A DNA stretch of 64,000 nt from Paenibacillus oryzisoli (GCF_001653565.1 NZ_LYPB01000073.1:44794-108793); one strand, 5' to 3'; positions 9,032-18,592 are shown, counted from the first letter of the stretch. Made by a program: numbers and translations. Notes: generated from the letters alone by a model not told the origin.

Positions 9032-9907
9032 CTATCCAATCAATCTGATTAGTCCTTTGTAGGCAATCTCATCGAATTTGCTAATGACCTTCTCCCGATC
9101 CATCGCCCACATGCAATCCTCAAGCGCACAAGCAACCGGTGCATCCAAGCGAATCGTCGCCAGATCTAGCGAAAGATGCAGCATATCCAGCTCCGCCTCG
9201 ATCTTCGCACGCACGCCCTTCGGGAGTGCAGCTAAGTTCTCTAGTATGCCAGCAATGTTCACATACTCATTGAGTAACTTCGTTGCTGTTTTCTCACCTA
9301 TCCCTTTGACCCCTGGATAATTATCTGCTGTGTCCCCCGTTAACCCCTTCAAATCAATGATTTGAGCTGGGGTTAGGCTTTTCTCCTCCATGAGCGTTTC
9401 TAGCGTGTACACCATGTAGTTGGATTGCCCTTTTTTCATAATAATAACTTCGGTATTCTCATCTACCAGCTGGAGCATATCATGATCCCCAGTTAAGATC
9501 TGGACTTTCGTATGCGGGCTGTAGAAACGAGCCAAAGTGCCGATACAATCATCTGCTTCATAACCTGGAACACCGACATTCGGAATATTGAAAGAAGCTG
9601 TCACTTCTTTGACCAGGTCAAATTGTGGAATCAACTCTTCAGGCGCAGGTCCGCGATTCGCTTTGTACGCTTCGAATTTCTCCGTACGGAAGGTCTTGCT
9701 TCCCATATCCCAACAACATACGACGTGAGTGGGTTTGAATGTCCCAATCGCATCGAGCAAATATTTCAGAAATCCATATACACCGTTGATCGGCACGCCG
9801 TGATCGGTTCTCATGATATAACCACTGGATGATGTTGCGTAATACCCGCGAAATAATAAGGCCATGCCGTCTACAAGCAGCACAGATTCAGATGAATGTT
9901 GTGACAT
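9032..9907 (-). CDS. ypcP: 5'-3' exonuclease / flap endonuclease (YpcP type)
   Basis: 291 residues from the ATG at 9907, which has GGGAGC eight bases upstream. A longer frame to 10003 would run through an upstream terminator and is rejected. The protein is a free-standing version of the exonuclease domain of DNA polymerase I. Metal-binding motifs are visible: LLVDGMALLFRGYY near the N-terminus, YEADDCIGTLA, ILTGDHDMLQ and the helix-hairpin-helix LKGLTGDTADNYPGVKGIG. It should remove RNA or DNA flaps during Okazaki fragment processing and repair. Flanked by terminators, so probably monocistronic. Confidence 0.92.
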   Translation of the reverse strand: MSQHSSESVLLVDGMALLFRGYYATSSSGYIMRTDHGVPINGVYGFLKYLLDAIGTFKPTHVVCCWDMGSKTFRTEKFEAYKANRGPAPEELIPQFDLVKEVTASFNIPNVGVPGYEADDCIGTLARFYSPHTKVQILTGDHDMLQLVDENTEVIIMKKGQSNYMVYTLETLMEEKSLTPAQIIDLKGLTGDTADNYPGVKGIGEKTATKLLNEYVNIAGILENLAALPKGVRAKIEAELDMLHLSLDLATIRLDAPVACALEDCMWAMDREKVISKFDEIAYKGLIRLIG

Positions 9908-9983
9908 AAATAATTGCTCCCATTCCTGTGAAGATATGAATTCATTACAACCAGTATAGCACGGTACATACATCCCCGACACG

Positions 9984-10025
9984 CAAAAACCCGCCATCAG
10001 CAAAAGTTACCAATGACGGGTTTTA
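9984..10025 (-). terminator. Terminator downstream of FMN reductase gene
   Basis: AAAACCCGCCAT pairs with the complementary AATGACGGGTTTT across a 14-base loop, A/T runs on both sides. It also marks the upstream limit of the exonuclease transcript. Confidence 0.8.
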
Positions 10026-10148
10026 TCCTAACTATTCAAATAAGTCCTCTTGCTGCCAATCATCAGCCAAACCACAATAAATAGGAGTGTACCACGGTCA
10101 TCATGACCTCTGAGACAACTCCCATTTCGTTATTCTAAGCAATGACGA

Positions 10149-10691
10149 TTAGCGGCTTGTATGCCATTTGATTTCCTGAATGAATTGGGATACGGACTCC
10201 TGCAAACGAGCAGTGATCTCATCGTCGAGAATCGCTTGTCCTTGTTCTCCCCATGTCACTTGTTTATCAAGCACATATACGCCTTGTAAAATATTCTGGG
10301 CACCTAGGACAGACAACACAGGTTTGAGTGCATAATCAATCGCGAGCAAGTGCGCGTAAGTTCCTCCAACTGCTAATGGGAGTACAATTTTACGCTCGAG
10401 TCCCTTTTGCGGGAGCAGATCCAAGAATGCCTTCAACACGCCTGTGTAGGAAGCTTTGTAAACAGGTGTAGCTACGAATACAGCATCAGCTTCAGCTACG
10501 CGCTTACTCGCATCAACAATGGCTTCACTGTCGAACTTCGCATATAACAAATCCTCTGGAGGCAGATCGCGAACCTTGATCCAATCTACTTCTAGTCCTG
10601 CTTGCAGAAGTTCACTCTTAGCCACTTCAATTACACCATGTAATCGGGATGTTGGAGTTGGACTGCCTGAAATAATTACTACTTTAGCCAT
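10149..10691 (-). CDS. NADPH-dependent FMN reductase (SsuE family)
   Basis: 180 residues. The ATG at 10691 has GGAG ten bases upstream; a GTG nine bases earlier is too close to that site. It is a flavodoxin-like fold with the FMN phosphate loop IISGSPTPTSR at the N-terminus and ATPVYKASYTGVLKAFLDLL, typical of SsuE. It should supply reduced FMN to flavin monooxygenases such as SsuD. No sulfonate genes are adjacent, so the partner is unknown. It is bounded by terminators and stands alone. Confidence 0.88.
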   Translation of the reverse strand: MAKVVIISGSPTPTSRLHGVIEVAKSELLQAGLEVDWIKVRDLPPEDLLYAKFDSEAIVDASKRVAEADAVFVATPVYKASYTGVLKAFLDLLPQKGLERKIVLPLAVGGTYAHLLAIDYALKPVLSVLGAQNILQGVYVLDKQVTWGEQGQAILDDEITARLQESVSQFIQEIKWHTSR

Positions 10692-10729
10692 CGAATTCAC
10701 GCTCCATTAGCAATTTGTGGGTAAATAAA

Positions 10730-10771
10730 GAGACTCCGCCTCCATGTATTCGGGTACATAGTGGGAGTCTC
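10730..10771 (-). terminator. Hairpin terminator after the PMT-family gene
   Basis: GAGACTCC pairs with GGAGTCTC, with an inner ATGT/ACAT pairing. A T-rich run (CTTTATTT) follows on the minus strand. Confidence 0.7.
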
Positions 10772-10857
10772 CTGCTGTTTGGTCGACTTCTTCCAATTCA
10801 TAGTAATTCACTTGGAATTATATTACCATGCCTTCTAAGCGACGTCAATCCGTCCCT

Positions 10858-13800
10858 TTAAAAGAAATTCCAACCCGGCAACCATCGTAAGAAGAACGAA
10901 TATTTCGCGGGTATGATCATCCCCGATAGAATCGGATAGAACAATGCGAATAACACGAAAACGGCAGCTAAGTAGCCATAGACCCATCTTCTCCGTTGCA
11001 GTTTCAGTTGTCCCTGCTCCAAATAGTCCTTGATGTAGTAGGTCAGAATCAGCACTAGGAATGGTACCATAGCAAAATAGTGATAAATAAACGTGAGTCG
11101 TGGCACTAACATCCACGGCAGGTATTGTGAACAGTAAGCAATTAGCAGCACACGAAGCAATTTATCTTTGCGTTTGAACGCGAGATAGAAAGACATTAAT
11201 ACGGCTAGAAAGCCTGGCCACCATACCAATGGGTTACCGAATGAGACGATACTCGAAAGCATGCCCTGAGGCATCAACTTCGCTTGATAATACCAGATCG
11301 GGCGTATCATCATCGGCCATTCCCACCATGGGGAGGAGAACGGATGTGTCGCGACGAGATCCTTATGGTATTTGTACATATGTACCTGATACGTCACAAC
11401 ATCTTTCAACTGATGTCCAGGACCTGGAACCATCATGAAAGGAATATAGGATAACGTGTAGATGCCTACCGGCACGATAACAAACATGAGCACGCACCAG
11501 AGAATCGTAAGGAGAGTGTTTCGTACGAAAACTTTTTGGACATGCTGAAGCTTCGTAGATTCCTCTACAGAGAGAAGGTCATCGTAACCGGCATTACCCT
11601 CTTCCCCTTCATCACGACTGTTCTCCCTCCTTATACGCTTCGCAAATTGGTACTCTCGGTACCGCTCCCATAGCGAAATGAATAATAGGACAGCCAAGCC
11701 AGCACCACCGTATATAACGATCCACTTGGAAGCCGCGCCGATTCCGAAGAAAAGACCCGAAAGTCCTAGTGGGATTAATGTCGCCCACAGCTTGTCACGG
11801 TAAAAGCTCAACGTGGTATACCGATACATGAAATAGAACATGAGCATAATGAAAAACACGCCGTATACATCAATCGTGGAAATTCTTGTCTGAGCAAAAT
11901 GCATGAAATCAAAGCTGAGTAAAAAGGCAGCAATAAGGGCATATTCAGAACGGCCAAACATTCGCTTCGCGAACACATACATAATCGGAATCATGCCTAC
12001 ACCGAATAGCGTGCCGATAATACGCCAGCCGAATGGATTTAATCCGAACAAGTAAATACCGATGGAAATGAATATTTTGCCCAGCGGCGGATGCGTACTT
12101 TCATATGGCTCAATCTTGTGGAGATGCTCATAAGCCGTTCTTGCATGATAAATCTCATCGAAATACGTACCATTCATATAGGTAGGTGTATAAGGAACAA
12201 CGCTTGCCTCATCAAATAAATGGGCGGTTTCCCCCTGGTCAGAGGCGTTGACATCGATCTCTCTCACATTAGCAATTGGTAGTGGTATCGTCCCTCCATC
12301 TCCGAAAATCCCAATTTCATGAAGATGCAGCTTCGCACTTTCTTGTGTATCGATCACAATCTTCACATATCGCGCCACTTTGTTAGCTTCTACCGTATGC
12401 CAAGTGAACACCTTCGTATGGTCAGATTTAACTGGCATGGCATCCTGCCACTGTTCACCATCATTAGAAAACCAGTAGGAATAAGCACCTTCTCCAACGC
12501 CTGCAAAGCTATTAATGCGAGTAATCTGATGCGGGCCGCCGAGATCTGCAATGACCGTTTCCCCTGCTTGTGTTGGCTGCCAAAAAGTCGTCGGAGCCTT
12601 ATGTCCCCCCAAATGGAACAGCGCAATGATCACATAAACAAGCATAAGAGCGCCTAAATACATGGCATCTTTACGTGAGAAAAAGCGGCCGCGCTTCCCT
12701 CTTTCTATATGATCCTCTGCCCTATGGAAAATCGCCTTCCACGGTGAAGTTTCTCTTAGATTCGTTGTTTTCTCTTGCAGGTCAACTTCTTCCAGAGGAA
12801 GATTCTCGACCTTGTCGTTAACTGGAGGCGTTGTCTCCCTCACAGTTTCATTCCCATCCCATTTCACGAAAAGCCTCCATCCCAATATACAAGCATAGAC
12901 AAACATCATAACATTGATTGCCGAAACCGTCAGCATCAAAGGATTATACCGCGGAATGTGGTAGTCCTGATGAAAACTCCGCAAGAGCACATCCCCAATA
13001 TTGATAAAATGCGTGATACTGAAACCGATAAATAGCCATAGGATTCTGCGATCTTTCAAGTAAATAAAACTTTTTAAAGCTAACAGTAAGCCATAGTGCA
13101 AGTAGCGCTCATGCATTTTGGTCATACACATAAACATAGCCGTGATAAACAAGAACGATATGTATAAGACGGCACCGCGACGTTTCTTTCCGAGCCAATA
13201 CAGTAGACAAACATATAGGATCGACAGAACCATGAAGACAAGTCCCATCCATTTATAAGACATATGCCAGAATCCACTATTGATATCGATGAAGTTACCG
13301 CCAAGAAGCGCGAACAGATTAAAGGCGTTGAGTGACGCATAGGGATAAGAAGCTAACGTACCCGTATACAATTCGAACATCCAACCATAGCCTCTGCCCA
13401 CTGCAAAAGGAAATGCGAGTACGACCATCGTAGCTATGCCTGTCAATACGCTTAACAGCCAGACCATCACATTGCGTGCTCGTATCACATCAATTAATAA
13501 GAAGATGCCAAACAGCAGCGCCTGTGGCTTAAGTAAAAGCGCAAGTGCAATAAAGAACGCAGCTTGTGGCAGTTTGCCCTTCATCTGCATTAACAATGTC
13601 GCTACAATAAACAACATAAAGAAAGAATCAACCTGTCCCCATACTGCGGAATTCGCCCAAATGGCTGGGTTGAAGGCAAATAGGGCAGCAATTGAGAGTG
13701 CCGCCTTCCAGGTACGTGCCCCTTCGTGCTTGCTGAACGCTAGCCGGAATAATAGATAAACCGTACCAAGATCGGCAAGGATGGCAGGCAGCTTCAGGAT

Positions 13801-14103
13801 GAGTAAGGAACTGCCACTTTCCCAAGGAATAGATAGCTTATGATGGACAAAGCCCACAACGTATAGGACATACATGTAACCAGGTGGGTAATCTAGAAAA
13901 TAATCTTTGGCATTCGTATATAAGTCCTTTAATCCTACCGTATAAGCGCGATCCGCCCACGCCATGAATGTTCGTACATCCGTATCATAGCCTACCCAAA
14001 TGGGGGCCAAAACTAGTCTAAGTAGGAAGGCAATCAGAAGTATGAATCCTAGAAGATAAAATGTATAGGGAGCTACTCCCCGTTGCTTGAACCAGCTGAC
14101 CAT
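10858..14103 (-). CDS. Double GT-C fusion: glycosyltransferase + discoidin-like + PMT-type mannosyltransferase
   Basis: 1081 residues with AAGGAG upstream of the ATG. Residues 1 to about 430 form a multi-spanning GT-C module, with an early acidic loop YDTDVRTFMAWA and about ten membrane helices. A charged linker and one helix follow. Residues about 520-630 resemble a discoidin (F5/8 C) carbohydrate-binding fold: IADLGGPHQITRI, NKVARYVKIVIDTQ. Residues about 640-1081 are a second GT-C module of the protein O-mannosyltransferase type, with NGTYFDEIYHARTAYEHL and STHPPLGKIFI, plus ten or so helices. It should transfer sugars from a polyprenyl-phosphate donor to an extracellular acceptor. The acceptor cannot be told. 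Bounded by terminators. Confidence 0.85.
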   Translation of the reverse strand: MVSWFKQRGVAPYTFYLLGFILLIAFLLRLVLAPIWVGYDTDVRTFMAWADRAYTVGLKDLYTNAKDYFLDYPPGYMYVLYVVGFVHHKLSIPWESGSSLLILKLPAILADLGTVYLLFRLAFSKHEGARTWKAALSIAALFAFNPAIWANSAVWGQVDSFFMLFIVATLLMQMKGKLPQAAFFIALALLLKPQALLFGIFLLIDVIRARNVMVWLLSVLTGIATMVVLAFPFAVGRGYGWMFELYTGTLASYPYASLNAFNLFALLGGNFIDINSGFWHMSYKWMGLVFMVLSILYVCLLYWLGKKRRGAVLYISFLFITAMFMCMTKMHERYLHYGLLLALKSFIYLKDRRILWLFIGFSITHFINIGDVLLRSFHQDYHIPRYNPLMLTVSAINVMMFVYACILGWRLFVKWDGNETVRETTPPVNDKVENLPLEEVDLQEKTTNLRETSPWKAIFHRAEDHIERGKRGRFFSRKDAMYLGALMLVYVIIALFHLGGHKAPTTFWQPTQAGETVIADLGGPHQITRINSFAGVGEGAYSYWFSNDGEQWQDAMPVKSDHTKVFTWHTVEANKVARYVKIVIDTQESAKLHLHEIGIFGDGGTIPLPIANVREIDVNASDQGETAHLFDEASVVPYTPTYMNGTYFDEIYHARTAYEHLHKIEPYESTHPPLGKIFISIGIYLFGLNPFGWRIIGTLFGVGMIPIMYVFAKRMFGRSEYALIAAFLLSFDFMHFAQTRISTIDVYGVFFIMLMFYFMYRYTTLSFYRDKLWATLIPLGLSGLFFGIGAASKWIVIYGGAGLAVLLFISLWERYREYQFAKRIRRENSRDEGEEGNAGYDDLLSVEESTKLQHVQKVFVRNTLLTILWCVLMFVIVPVGIYTLSYIPFMMVPGPGHQLKDVVTYQVHMYKYHKDLVATHPFSSPWWEWPMMIRPIWYYQAKLMPQGMLSSIVSFGNPLVWWPGFLAVLMSFYLAFKRKDKLLRVLLIAYCSQYLPWMLVPRLTFIYHYFAMVPFLVLILTYYIKDYLEQGQLKLQRRRWVYGYLAAVFVLFALFYPILSGMIIPAKYSFFLRWLPGWNFF

Positions 14104-14165
14104 GCGGGCATCTCCTTAGCTTTGAACTATCCTTATTATACCCCTCCACACTCATACAGAAAAGG

Positions 14166-14193
14166 AAAAAAGCACCGACAATAGTCAGTGCTT
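14166..14193 (-). terminator. Terminator overlapping the end of the 76-residue gene
   Basis: On the minus strand AAGCACTGAC pairs with GTCGGTGCTT across TATT, followed by TTTTCC. The stop codon lies inside the hairpin. Confidence 0.85.
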
Positions 14194-14415
14194 AGGTTCA
14201 ATCTTTTCGATACGTTCACAAATGTCATGCAACCACTCGTAATCCCCTGTCTGGGAGGCGCAGAGTGACAAGTTTTCTAGTTTTAATCGATTCCATACAT
14301 ACGTCGCATTCGCTTCCATGCATAGCATTAATTCTTCTTGTTCGCCTCGAGTTAGCTCTCTGGCTCTGCGTAGTGTCCATAGTTCCGCCATACGTTGATG
14401 AACGGCTAACATCAT
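14185..14415 (-). CDS. Small conserved-looking hypothetical protein, 76 aa
   Basis: A soluble, mostly helical small protein beginning MMLAVHQRMAELW, with a second helix-rich part LMCMEANATYVWN-like and a C-terminus rich in charged residues. AGGGGG precedes the tandem ATG codons. It resembles short cytoplasmic proteins common in Paenibacillus (a DUF7667-type family, from memory), with no assigned function. It is followed directly by a terminator, which supports it being a real transcription unit. No signal peptide or membrane segment. Confidence 0.65.
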   Translation of the reverse strand: MMLAVHQRMAELWTLRRARELTRGEQEELMLCMEANATYVWNRLKLENLSLCASQTGDYEWLHDICERIEKIEPKH

Positions 14416-14532
14416 TCATAGCCCCCTGCTCTGTGGAGTCGCTTTCATTAGCTAGTATGGACAAAGATAGGAGACTCGAAACAGTATCCTACTCTATTTG
14501 TCGTCATGGCTATTGATATGAAAAGGAAGAAA

Positions 14533-14558
14533 GCAAGAGAGCTCGTCCGCTCTCTTGC
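14533..14558 (-). terminator. Terminator of the 63-residue gene
   Basis: Ten-base perfect stem GCAAGAGAGC / GCTCTCTTGC with a six-base loop, TTTC following on the minus strand. Confidence 0.85.
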
Positions 14559-14589
14559 TATTTGAAATTCTTTCAGTTGAGTACGATTA

Positions 14590-14781
14590 TTAAGGAATAT
14601 GAACGACAGCAATTTTATCAACTGGGAAATAGAAGACAGTACCAGCGTTATTCGCGATAACAACATTACCATTTTGGATACCTAGAAATCTACCTGTATG
14701 ATTGGGTGTAGTACCTGCATGAATAGTGATAACTGTTCCAAGTCCAACATGAGCCAAAGTAGCATATACGGAGCAACTCAT
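14590..14781 (-). CDS. Small hypothetical protein, DUF2642-like, 63 aa
   Basis: The ATG has GGGAGG at ideal spacing and a strong terminator follows, so this is very likely a gene. The sequence is a single small beta domain: LGTVITIHAG, RFLGIQNGNVVIAN, then FYFPVDKIAVVHIP. This pattern of a short barrel ending in a FY-P-hydrophobic strand resembles DUF2642-type proteins, which occur near spore-coat genes in Bacillales. A spore-related role is only a suggestion. No membrane segment. Confidence 0.7.
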   Translation of the reverse strand: MSCSVYATLAHVGLGTVITIHAGTTPNHTGRFLGIQNGNVVIANNAGTVFYFPVDKIAVVHIP

Positions 14782-14899
14782 TGTGTTTTCCTCCCTTCAA
14801 ACTTTATATGATATCTTATGCATGCTCTTTATTTTTGGTATAGACAAATGAATACTAGAGTGCGTATTTTTTGAGAATAGTGATCTAGCGCATAATAAA

Positions 14900-14945
14900 A
14901 ATAACCCCTTCTATCTCAATTCTCATTGAAATAGAAAGGGTTATT
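14900..14945 (-). terminator. Terminator of the DGQHR pair
   Basis: AATAACCC with TTCTAT and TCA pairs with TGA, ATAGAA and GGGTTATT around a short loop. It lies just after the second DGQHR gene. Confidence 0.85.
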
Positions 14946-14955
14946 GGGTTTACAA

Positions 14956-16131
14956 CTAGGCAGAGGATACTTCTTCGGAGTCGTTTGCGGAATCCGTGCC
15001 CTCTAAGAAGAATTGCACAAGTTTGGCATGTTTTTTCAACGATTTCTCATGGATGAGGTTGATTTTACCATTATCCAATGAGCCAAATACATAGATTAAC
15101 TCTTCATTGTCATGGGACCAATCGAAGCCTTCTAGCAATTGTAAGGACTGTGTCCACTCATCGTTATATTCGCCATTAGGGAATAAGAAACGATTCGCAT
15201 ACAGCGCAATACTTTCCTGAATCACACGATTCGCGGATGTATATTGGGCCAATCCTGGCTGCTCTGGCATCATCGGTAGAATCGTATTAAAGAATTGATG
15301 CAGAATTTCCACATACGTCGATGGGTCATGTCGAATTTTACGTTGTAGTTCATAGGACGGCTGCATTCTACCTGAGAAGAGCATCGTCGCCGTTGCATAC
15401 AACCAGCTGAAACAAGTAAAGTTACGGTTAAAAGAGGTCAAGTTGCTGCGTCTCTCCACACCCGCTGCCTTCAGATACACATTGTGATCCACGACTTGTT
15501 GAATAACCAGATTAAGCGGATCAATGGAATCAAAGGAATGGCCGAGTTCTTTACTAACCAACTGCACTTTGGAGTTGATGTCGCCAAATAACTGTTGCTC
15601 TTCTTCCTCTGTTAGGCCAATATAAATCTGCACGGCAAGCTGTGTTTCCATCAGGTCCAACCGTCTACCTTCAAGTTGATTAATCGTACCTTCCGTTTCT
15701 TCAACCTCTTGCTTAATCTCCGCATCATCACTAAACTTCCGTTGTTTAATCTTCAGCAGAGCCAGCTTCTTCTCAAAGCGTCGAACTTCTTTCTGCATCT
15801 GATCATTCACGTAACCAAGTGCTAGAATCCGATGCTGCCCATCAAGAATCGACAGTTTCGATCCATGACGTAGAAGGAATTCCTTCGCTCCCTTAGAAAG
15901 TTGGTTCACCTCGCGAAGCGATAAGGTTACTGGTCCGAAGAACACATGGTCCAATTCGCGTTCTTGCAAATAAGTCGAAATCTTCCGGCGCTGCATATTA
16001 CTCAGCTTCCGTTGAACCATGGGATCGATCATCGTATAGTTCAGCAGATCCTGAACGCGCAAAGCTACAGTCGCGAGACCGAACCTTTCGCAGAAAGGAT
16101 GGATAGTCATTTTCAGGCGTAATCCTTCCAT
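14956..16131 (-). CDS. DGQHR-domain protein (DndB-like), second of a tandem pair
   Basis: 391 residues. The defining motif SILDGQHRI has Asp97-Arg101; an SLREVNQLSKGA segment precedes it and a charged coiled region (about 110-165, EVRRFEKKLALLKIKQRK) follows. The family includes DndB, the regulator of DNA phosphorothioation, and DpdB of the 7-deazaguanine DNA modification system. Neither dndACDE nor dpd genes are visible here. The start overlaps the upstream paralogue's stop as TAATG, so translation is coupled. The two proteins share the domain but differ strongly elsewhere. The biochemical role of stand-alone DGQHR pairs is not known to me. Confidence 0.8.
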   Translation of the reverse strand: MEGLRLKMTIHPFCERFGLATVALRVQDLLNYTMIDPMVQRKLSNMQRRKISTYLQERELDHVFFGPVTLSLREVNQLSKGAKEFLLRHGSKLSILDGQHRILALGYVNDQMQKEVRRFEKKLALLKIKQRKFSDDAEIKQEVEETEGTINQLEGRRLDLMETQLAVQIYIGLTEEEEQQLFGDINSKVQLVSKELGHSFDSIDPLNLVIQQVVDHNVYLKAAGVERRSNLTSFNRNFTCFSWLYATATMLFSGRMQPSYELQRKIRHDPSTYVEILHQFFNTILPMMPEQPGLAQYTSANRVIQESIALYANRFLFPNGEYNDEWTQSLQLLEGFDWSHDNEELIYVFGSLDNGKINLIHEKSLKKHAKLVQFFLEGTDSANDSEEVSSA

Positions 16132-17297
16132 TAGCTCACGTCCTCCTTATTCGCAAAACTAGCTTTATAGTCATCTGCATCACTGATTAAGAATGCGTTC
16201 TGATCTTGGTAGAAGCTCTTAATGTGATTGTAAGCTTTCATGATACGTGTGCGTCTTGGCAGACGATCTTTCTCTTCTCCAGCATAAATGCTATTCCAGT
16301 TGACATGCGGCAATATTTTCAGGGCATGTTCAAGTGCATAGCGGTTAAAGCTGCCTGTTTTCGTTGCTTCTTCATGCATGAAGAGGGCTAACGCAATTTG
16401 GATATTCTCAGACCATACGATTTCACCTTTGGTCGGTGATGGCAGGTGTGTCAATAATCCATTGAAATAGCCGCCTGCTAGCGAAATAAGCTCCTGCAAA
16501 TCTTTATCGGCATATTGATAGTTGTTATTACGAGCAGCAGATTTCATGCGCCCTTCAAACAATCCTACTAGGATCTCAATCAATAAGTGGTAGGAGAACA
16601 AATACTCCGGTGATTTGCCGCGTTCTGAGAACATATCAACAGTTAGCTTCTGCATAGCAGGTGCTTTCGCTGCTAGTTCTGTAGCTGCCACATGGTAGAA
16701 CCGGCGTTGATCACGAAGGACAGCCAAGTTGCCGCCTAGCTTACGAGGAAGCTTGTTAATATCAGAGAACAATTGACGTTCTTGGCGTGCGTTGATATCC
16801 AGATAGGTCATTGTGGAGATTGGGAAGGCGTATAGACGGCGCAGCTTTTCTGTAATCTCATCCATTTTGTCATATTCGCGGCGATCTTTGGCTCGCGCCA
16901 TTTGACTTTGCAGCGTTTCCATAATCCGTTGGAAAGCAGCCAAGCGATGCTGACCATCAACGACATACAATTTTTCAATGGGTTGCAGTCGTAGTGCTTG
17001 GTTTTCCTCATCATAATGTCCTGCGCCTCGTGCTGAGAAAATGATGCCTGGGAAATAGATCGGCTGGCGATCTTCTAAATATAAATTCACATAGTCAATT
17101 AACTTCGAGAGGTTCCGCGGAATAATCGCACGTTGTACTTCTAAATCCACCTCAAAAATAGAAAATAATTTGCTAATAGGTAATGTAGCAGCGATAGTCG
17201 CTTGACCGAACGTCTGTCCTAAAATTCCGGGAATCTCTACGTACGATGACGGCTTCTGCTCAGCTAACAGTTCCGATAGTGAAGAAATGGCATCCAT
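16131..17297 (-). CDS. DGQHR-domain protein (DndB-like), first of a tandem pair
   Basis: 388 residues with AAGGGG seven bases before the ATG. KLYVVDGQHRLAAFQ places the motif at Asp114-Arg118. Upstream, LEVQRAIIPRNLSKLIDYVN is the typical lead-in of the fold, and downstream TYLDINARQERQLFSDINKL matches the conserved nucleotide/phosphoesterase-like core of DndB relatives. It is cotranscribed with the paralogue at 14956-16131 (TAATG overlap). No restriction enzyme, sulfur-transfer or helicase gene accompanies them, so assignment to DNA modification would be premature. Confidence 0.8.
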   Translation of the reverse strand: MDAISSLSELLAEQKPSSYVEIPGILGQTFGQATIAATLPISKLFSIFEVDLEVQRAIIPRNLSKLIDYVNLYLEDRQPIYFPGIIFSARGAGHYDEENQALRLQPIEKLYVVDGQHRLAAFQRIMETLQSQMARAKDRREYDKMDEITEKLRRLYAFPISTMTYLDINARQERQLFSDINKLPRKLGGNLAVLRDQRRFYHVAATELAAKAPAMQKLTVDMFSERGKSPEYLFSYHLLIEILVGLFEGRMKSAARNNNYQYADKDLQELISLAGGYFNGLLTHLPSPTKGEIVWSENIQIALALFMHEEATKTGSFNRYALEHALKILPHVNWNSIYAGEEKDRLPRRTRIMKAYNHIKSFYQDQNAFLISDADDYKASFANKEDVS

Positions 17298-17385
17298 ATA
17301 CTTACCCCTTTCAACGTATAAATTTTCTTAATCTTATACCTGAATATGTCTCTCATTCTCCTATTTTTACCAAAATCTCTAACTT

Positions 17386-18561
17386 TCATTCTAAGGTCCG
17401 AAGCCAATCTCCTAATCGCCTTGCTGCCTCAAGTAATCGAGCTTCTTCTTGCACTAAAGCAATACGAACAAATCCTTCACCTTCAGCACCAAATGCATCG
17501 CCGGGAATAACAACAACCCCTGTCTGAAACAACATTTCCCGGGAAATTTGTCGAGATGTCCAGCCTTTCGGTATCTCCGCCCAAATAAACATGGTTGCTT
17601 TCGGTGGTGGAATGATCCACCCCGCATCATTTAATGCCGAAATAAATGAATTTCGCCTTTTCTCATACCTACTTGAGACAGAATGATCGCTTTCCATATC
17701 TTCTTCTAATGCTGCAATGCCTGCTGCTTGTATAGCTCCGAATACACCATAATCAATATTTGATTTCAGCGTCTTGAGCGCCCTGACTGCATCTCCATGA
17801 CCAGTTAGAAATGCGATACGACAGCCTGCCATATTGAAGCTTTTGGATAAAGAATGGAATTCAATAGCAACCTCCTTAGCACCTTCAATCTCCAAAATAC
17901 TTATGGGCTTATAACCATCAAAAGCCATTTCGGAATAGGCAAGATCATGTACTACAAGCAAATCGTGCTTCTTCGCATACGAGATCAAATACTCAAAGAA
18001 GGCACGATCTGCAACAGCAGACAACGGATTGCTCGGATAGTTAAGCAAGATGAATTTCGCCTTAGCAGCCACGTCATCTGGAATGTCCTCTAGTTGGGGT
18101 AAAAAATGATTTGCTGCGCGCAGCGGAAGTAAATAAGGTTCAACGCCTGCCAAGACAAGACTTGCCGAATATATAGGATAACCTGGATCAGGGACAATGG
18201 CGATATCCCCAGGATCACAGAGAGAAAGCGCTAAGTGAGCAAGCCCATCTTGTGAGCCCATTAACGTTAAAATTTCTGTTTCAGCGTTGAGCTGGACACC
18301 GAATCGATAATCATACCATTTGGCTACCGCTTCCCGAAAGGCCAAACTACCTTCCGATGTTGGGTATCCGTAATGTGCAGGATTGCGAACAGCCTCCGCC
18401 ATAGCTTCCAAAATTCGATTAGAGGGGGGCAGGTCAGGACTTCCTATACCTAAATCTATGACGTCTACCCCTTGGTTCATAACCTCTCTCTTCCATTCCG
18501 CTACTTCCGAAAAAATAGCCGAGCCTAACTGTTGCAGCCGTTTGGATCCTTTAAATGTCAT
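17386..18561 (-). CDS. PLP-dependent aminotransferase, class I/II (LL-diaminopimelate aminotransferase-like)
   Basis: 391 residues from the ATG at 18561, with AGGA eight bases upstream. Earlier starts would overlap the upstream protease gene. It is a fold-type I aminotransferase: substrate segment LGIGSPDLPPS, the NYPSNPLSA cofactor motif, and the PLP lysine in FHSLSKSFNMAGCRIAFLTG. The best subclass by eye is the LL-diaminopimelate/methionine aminotransferase group (YugH/PatA relatives). The amino acid substrate cannot be fixed. It follows the M50 protease gene by 31 bases and may be cotranscribed. Confidence 0.85.
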   Translation of the reverse strand: MTFKGSKRLQQLGSAIFSEVAEWKREVMNQGVDVIDLGIGSPDLPPSNRILEAMAEAVRNPAHYGYPTSEGSLAFREAVAKWYDYRFGVQLNAETEILTLMGSQDGLAHLALSLCDPGDIAIVPDPGYPIYSASLVLAGVEPYLLPLRAANHFLPQLEDIPDDVAAKAKFILLNYPSNPLSAVADRAFFEYLISYAKKHDLLVVHDLAYSEMAFDGYKPISILEIEGAKEVAIEFHSLSKSFNMAGCRIAFLTGHGDAVRALKTLKSNIDYGVFGAIQAAGIAALEEDMESDHSVSSRYEKRRNSFISALNDAGWIIPPPKATMFIWAEIPKGWTSRQISREMLFQTGVVVIPGDAFGAEGEGFVRIALVQEEARLLEAARRLGDWLRTLE

Positions 18562-18592
18562 GAATAGCTTCCTCATTGTGTGAAATGTGTTG

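Noticed and set aside
9908..10003. Longer N-terminus of the exonuclease
   Set aside because: It would begin inside an upstream terminator and lacks a ribosome binding site.
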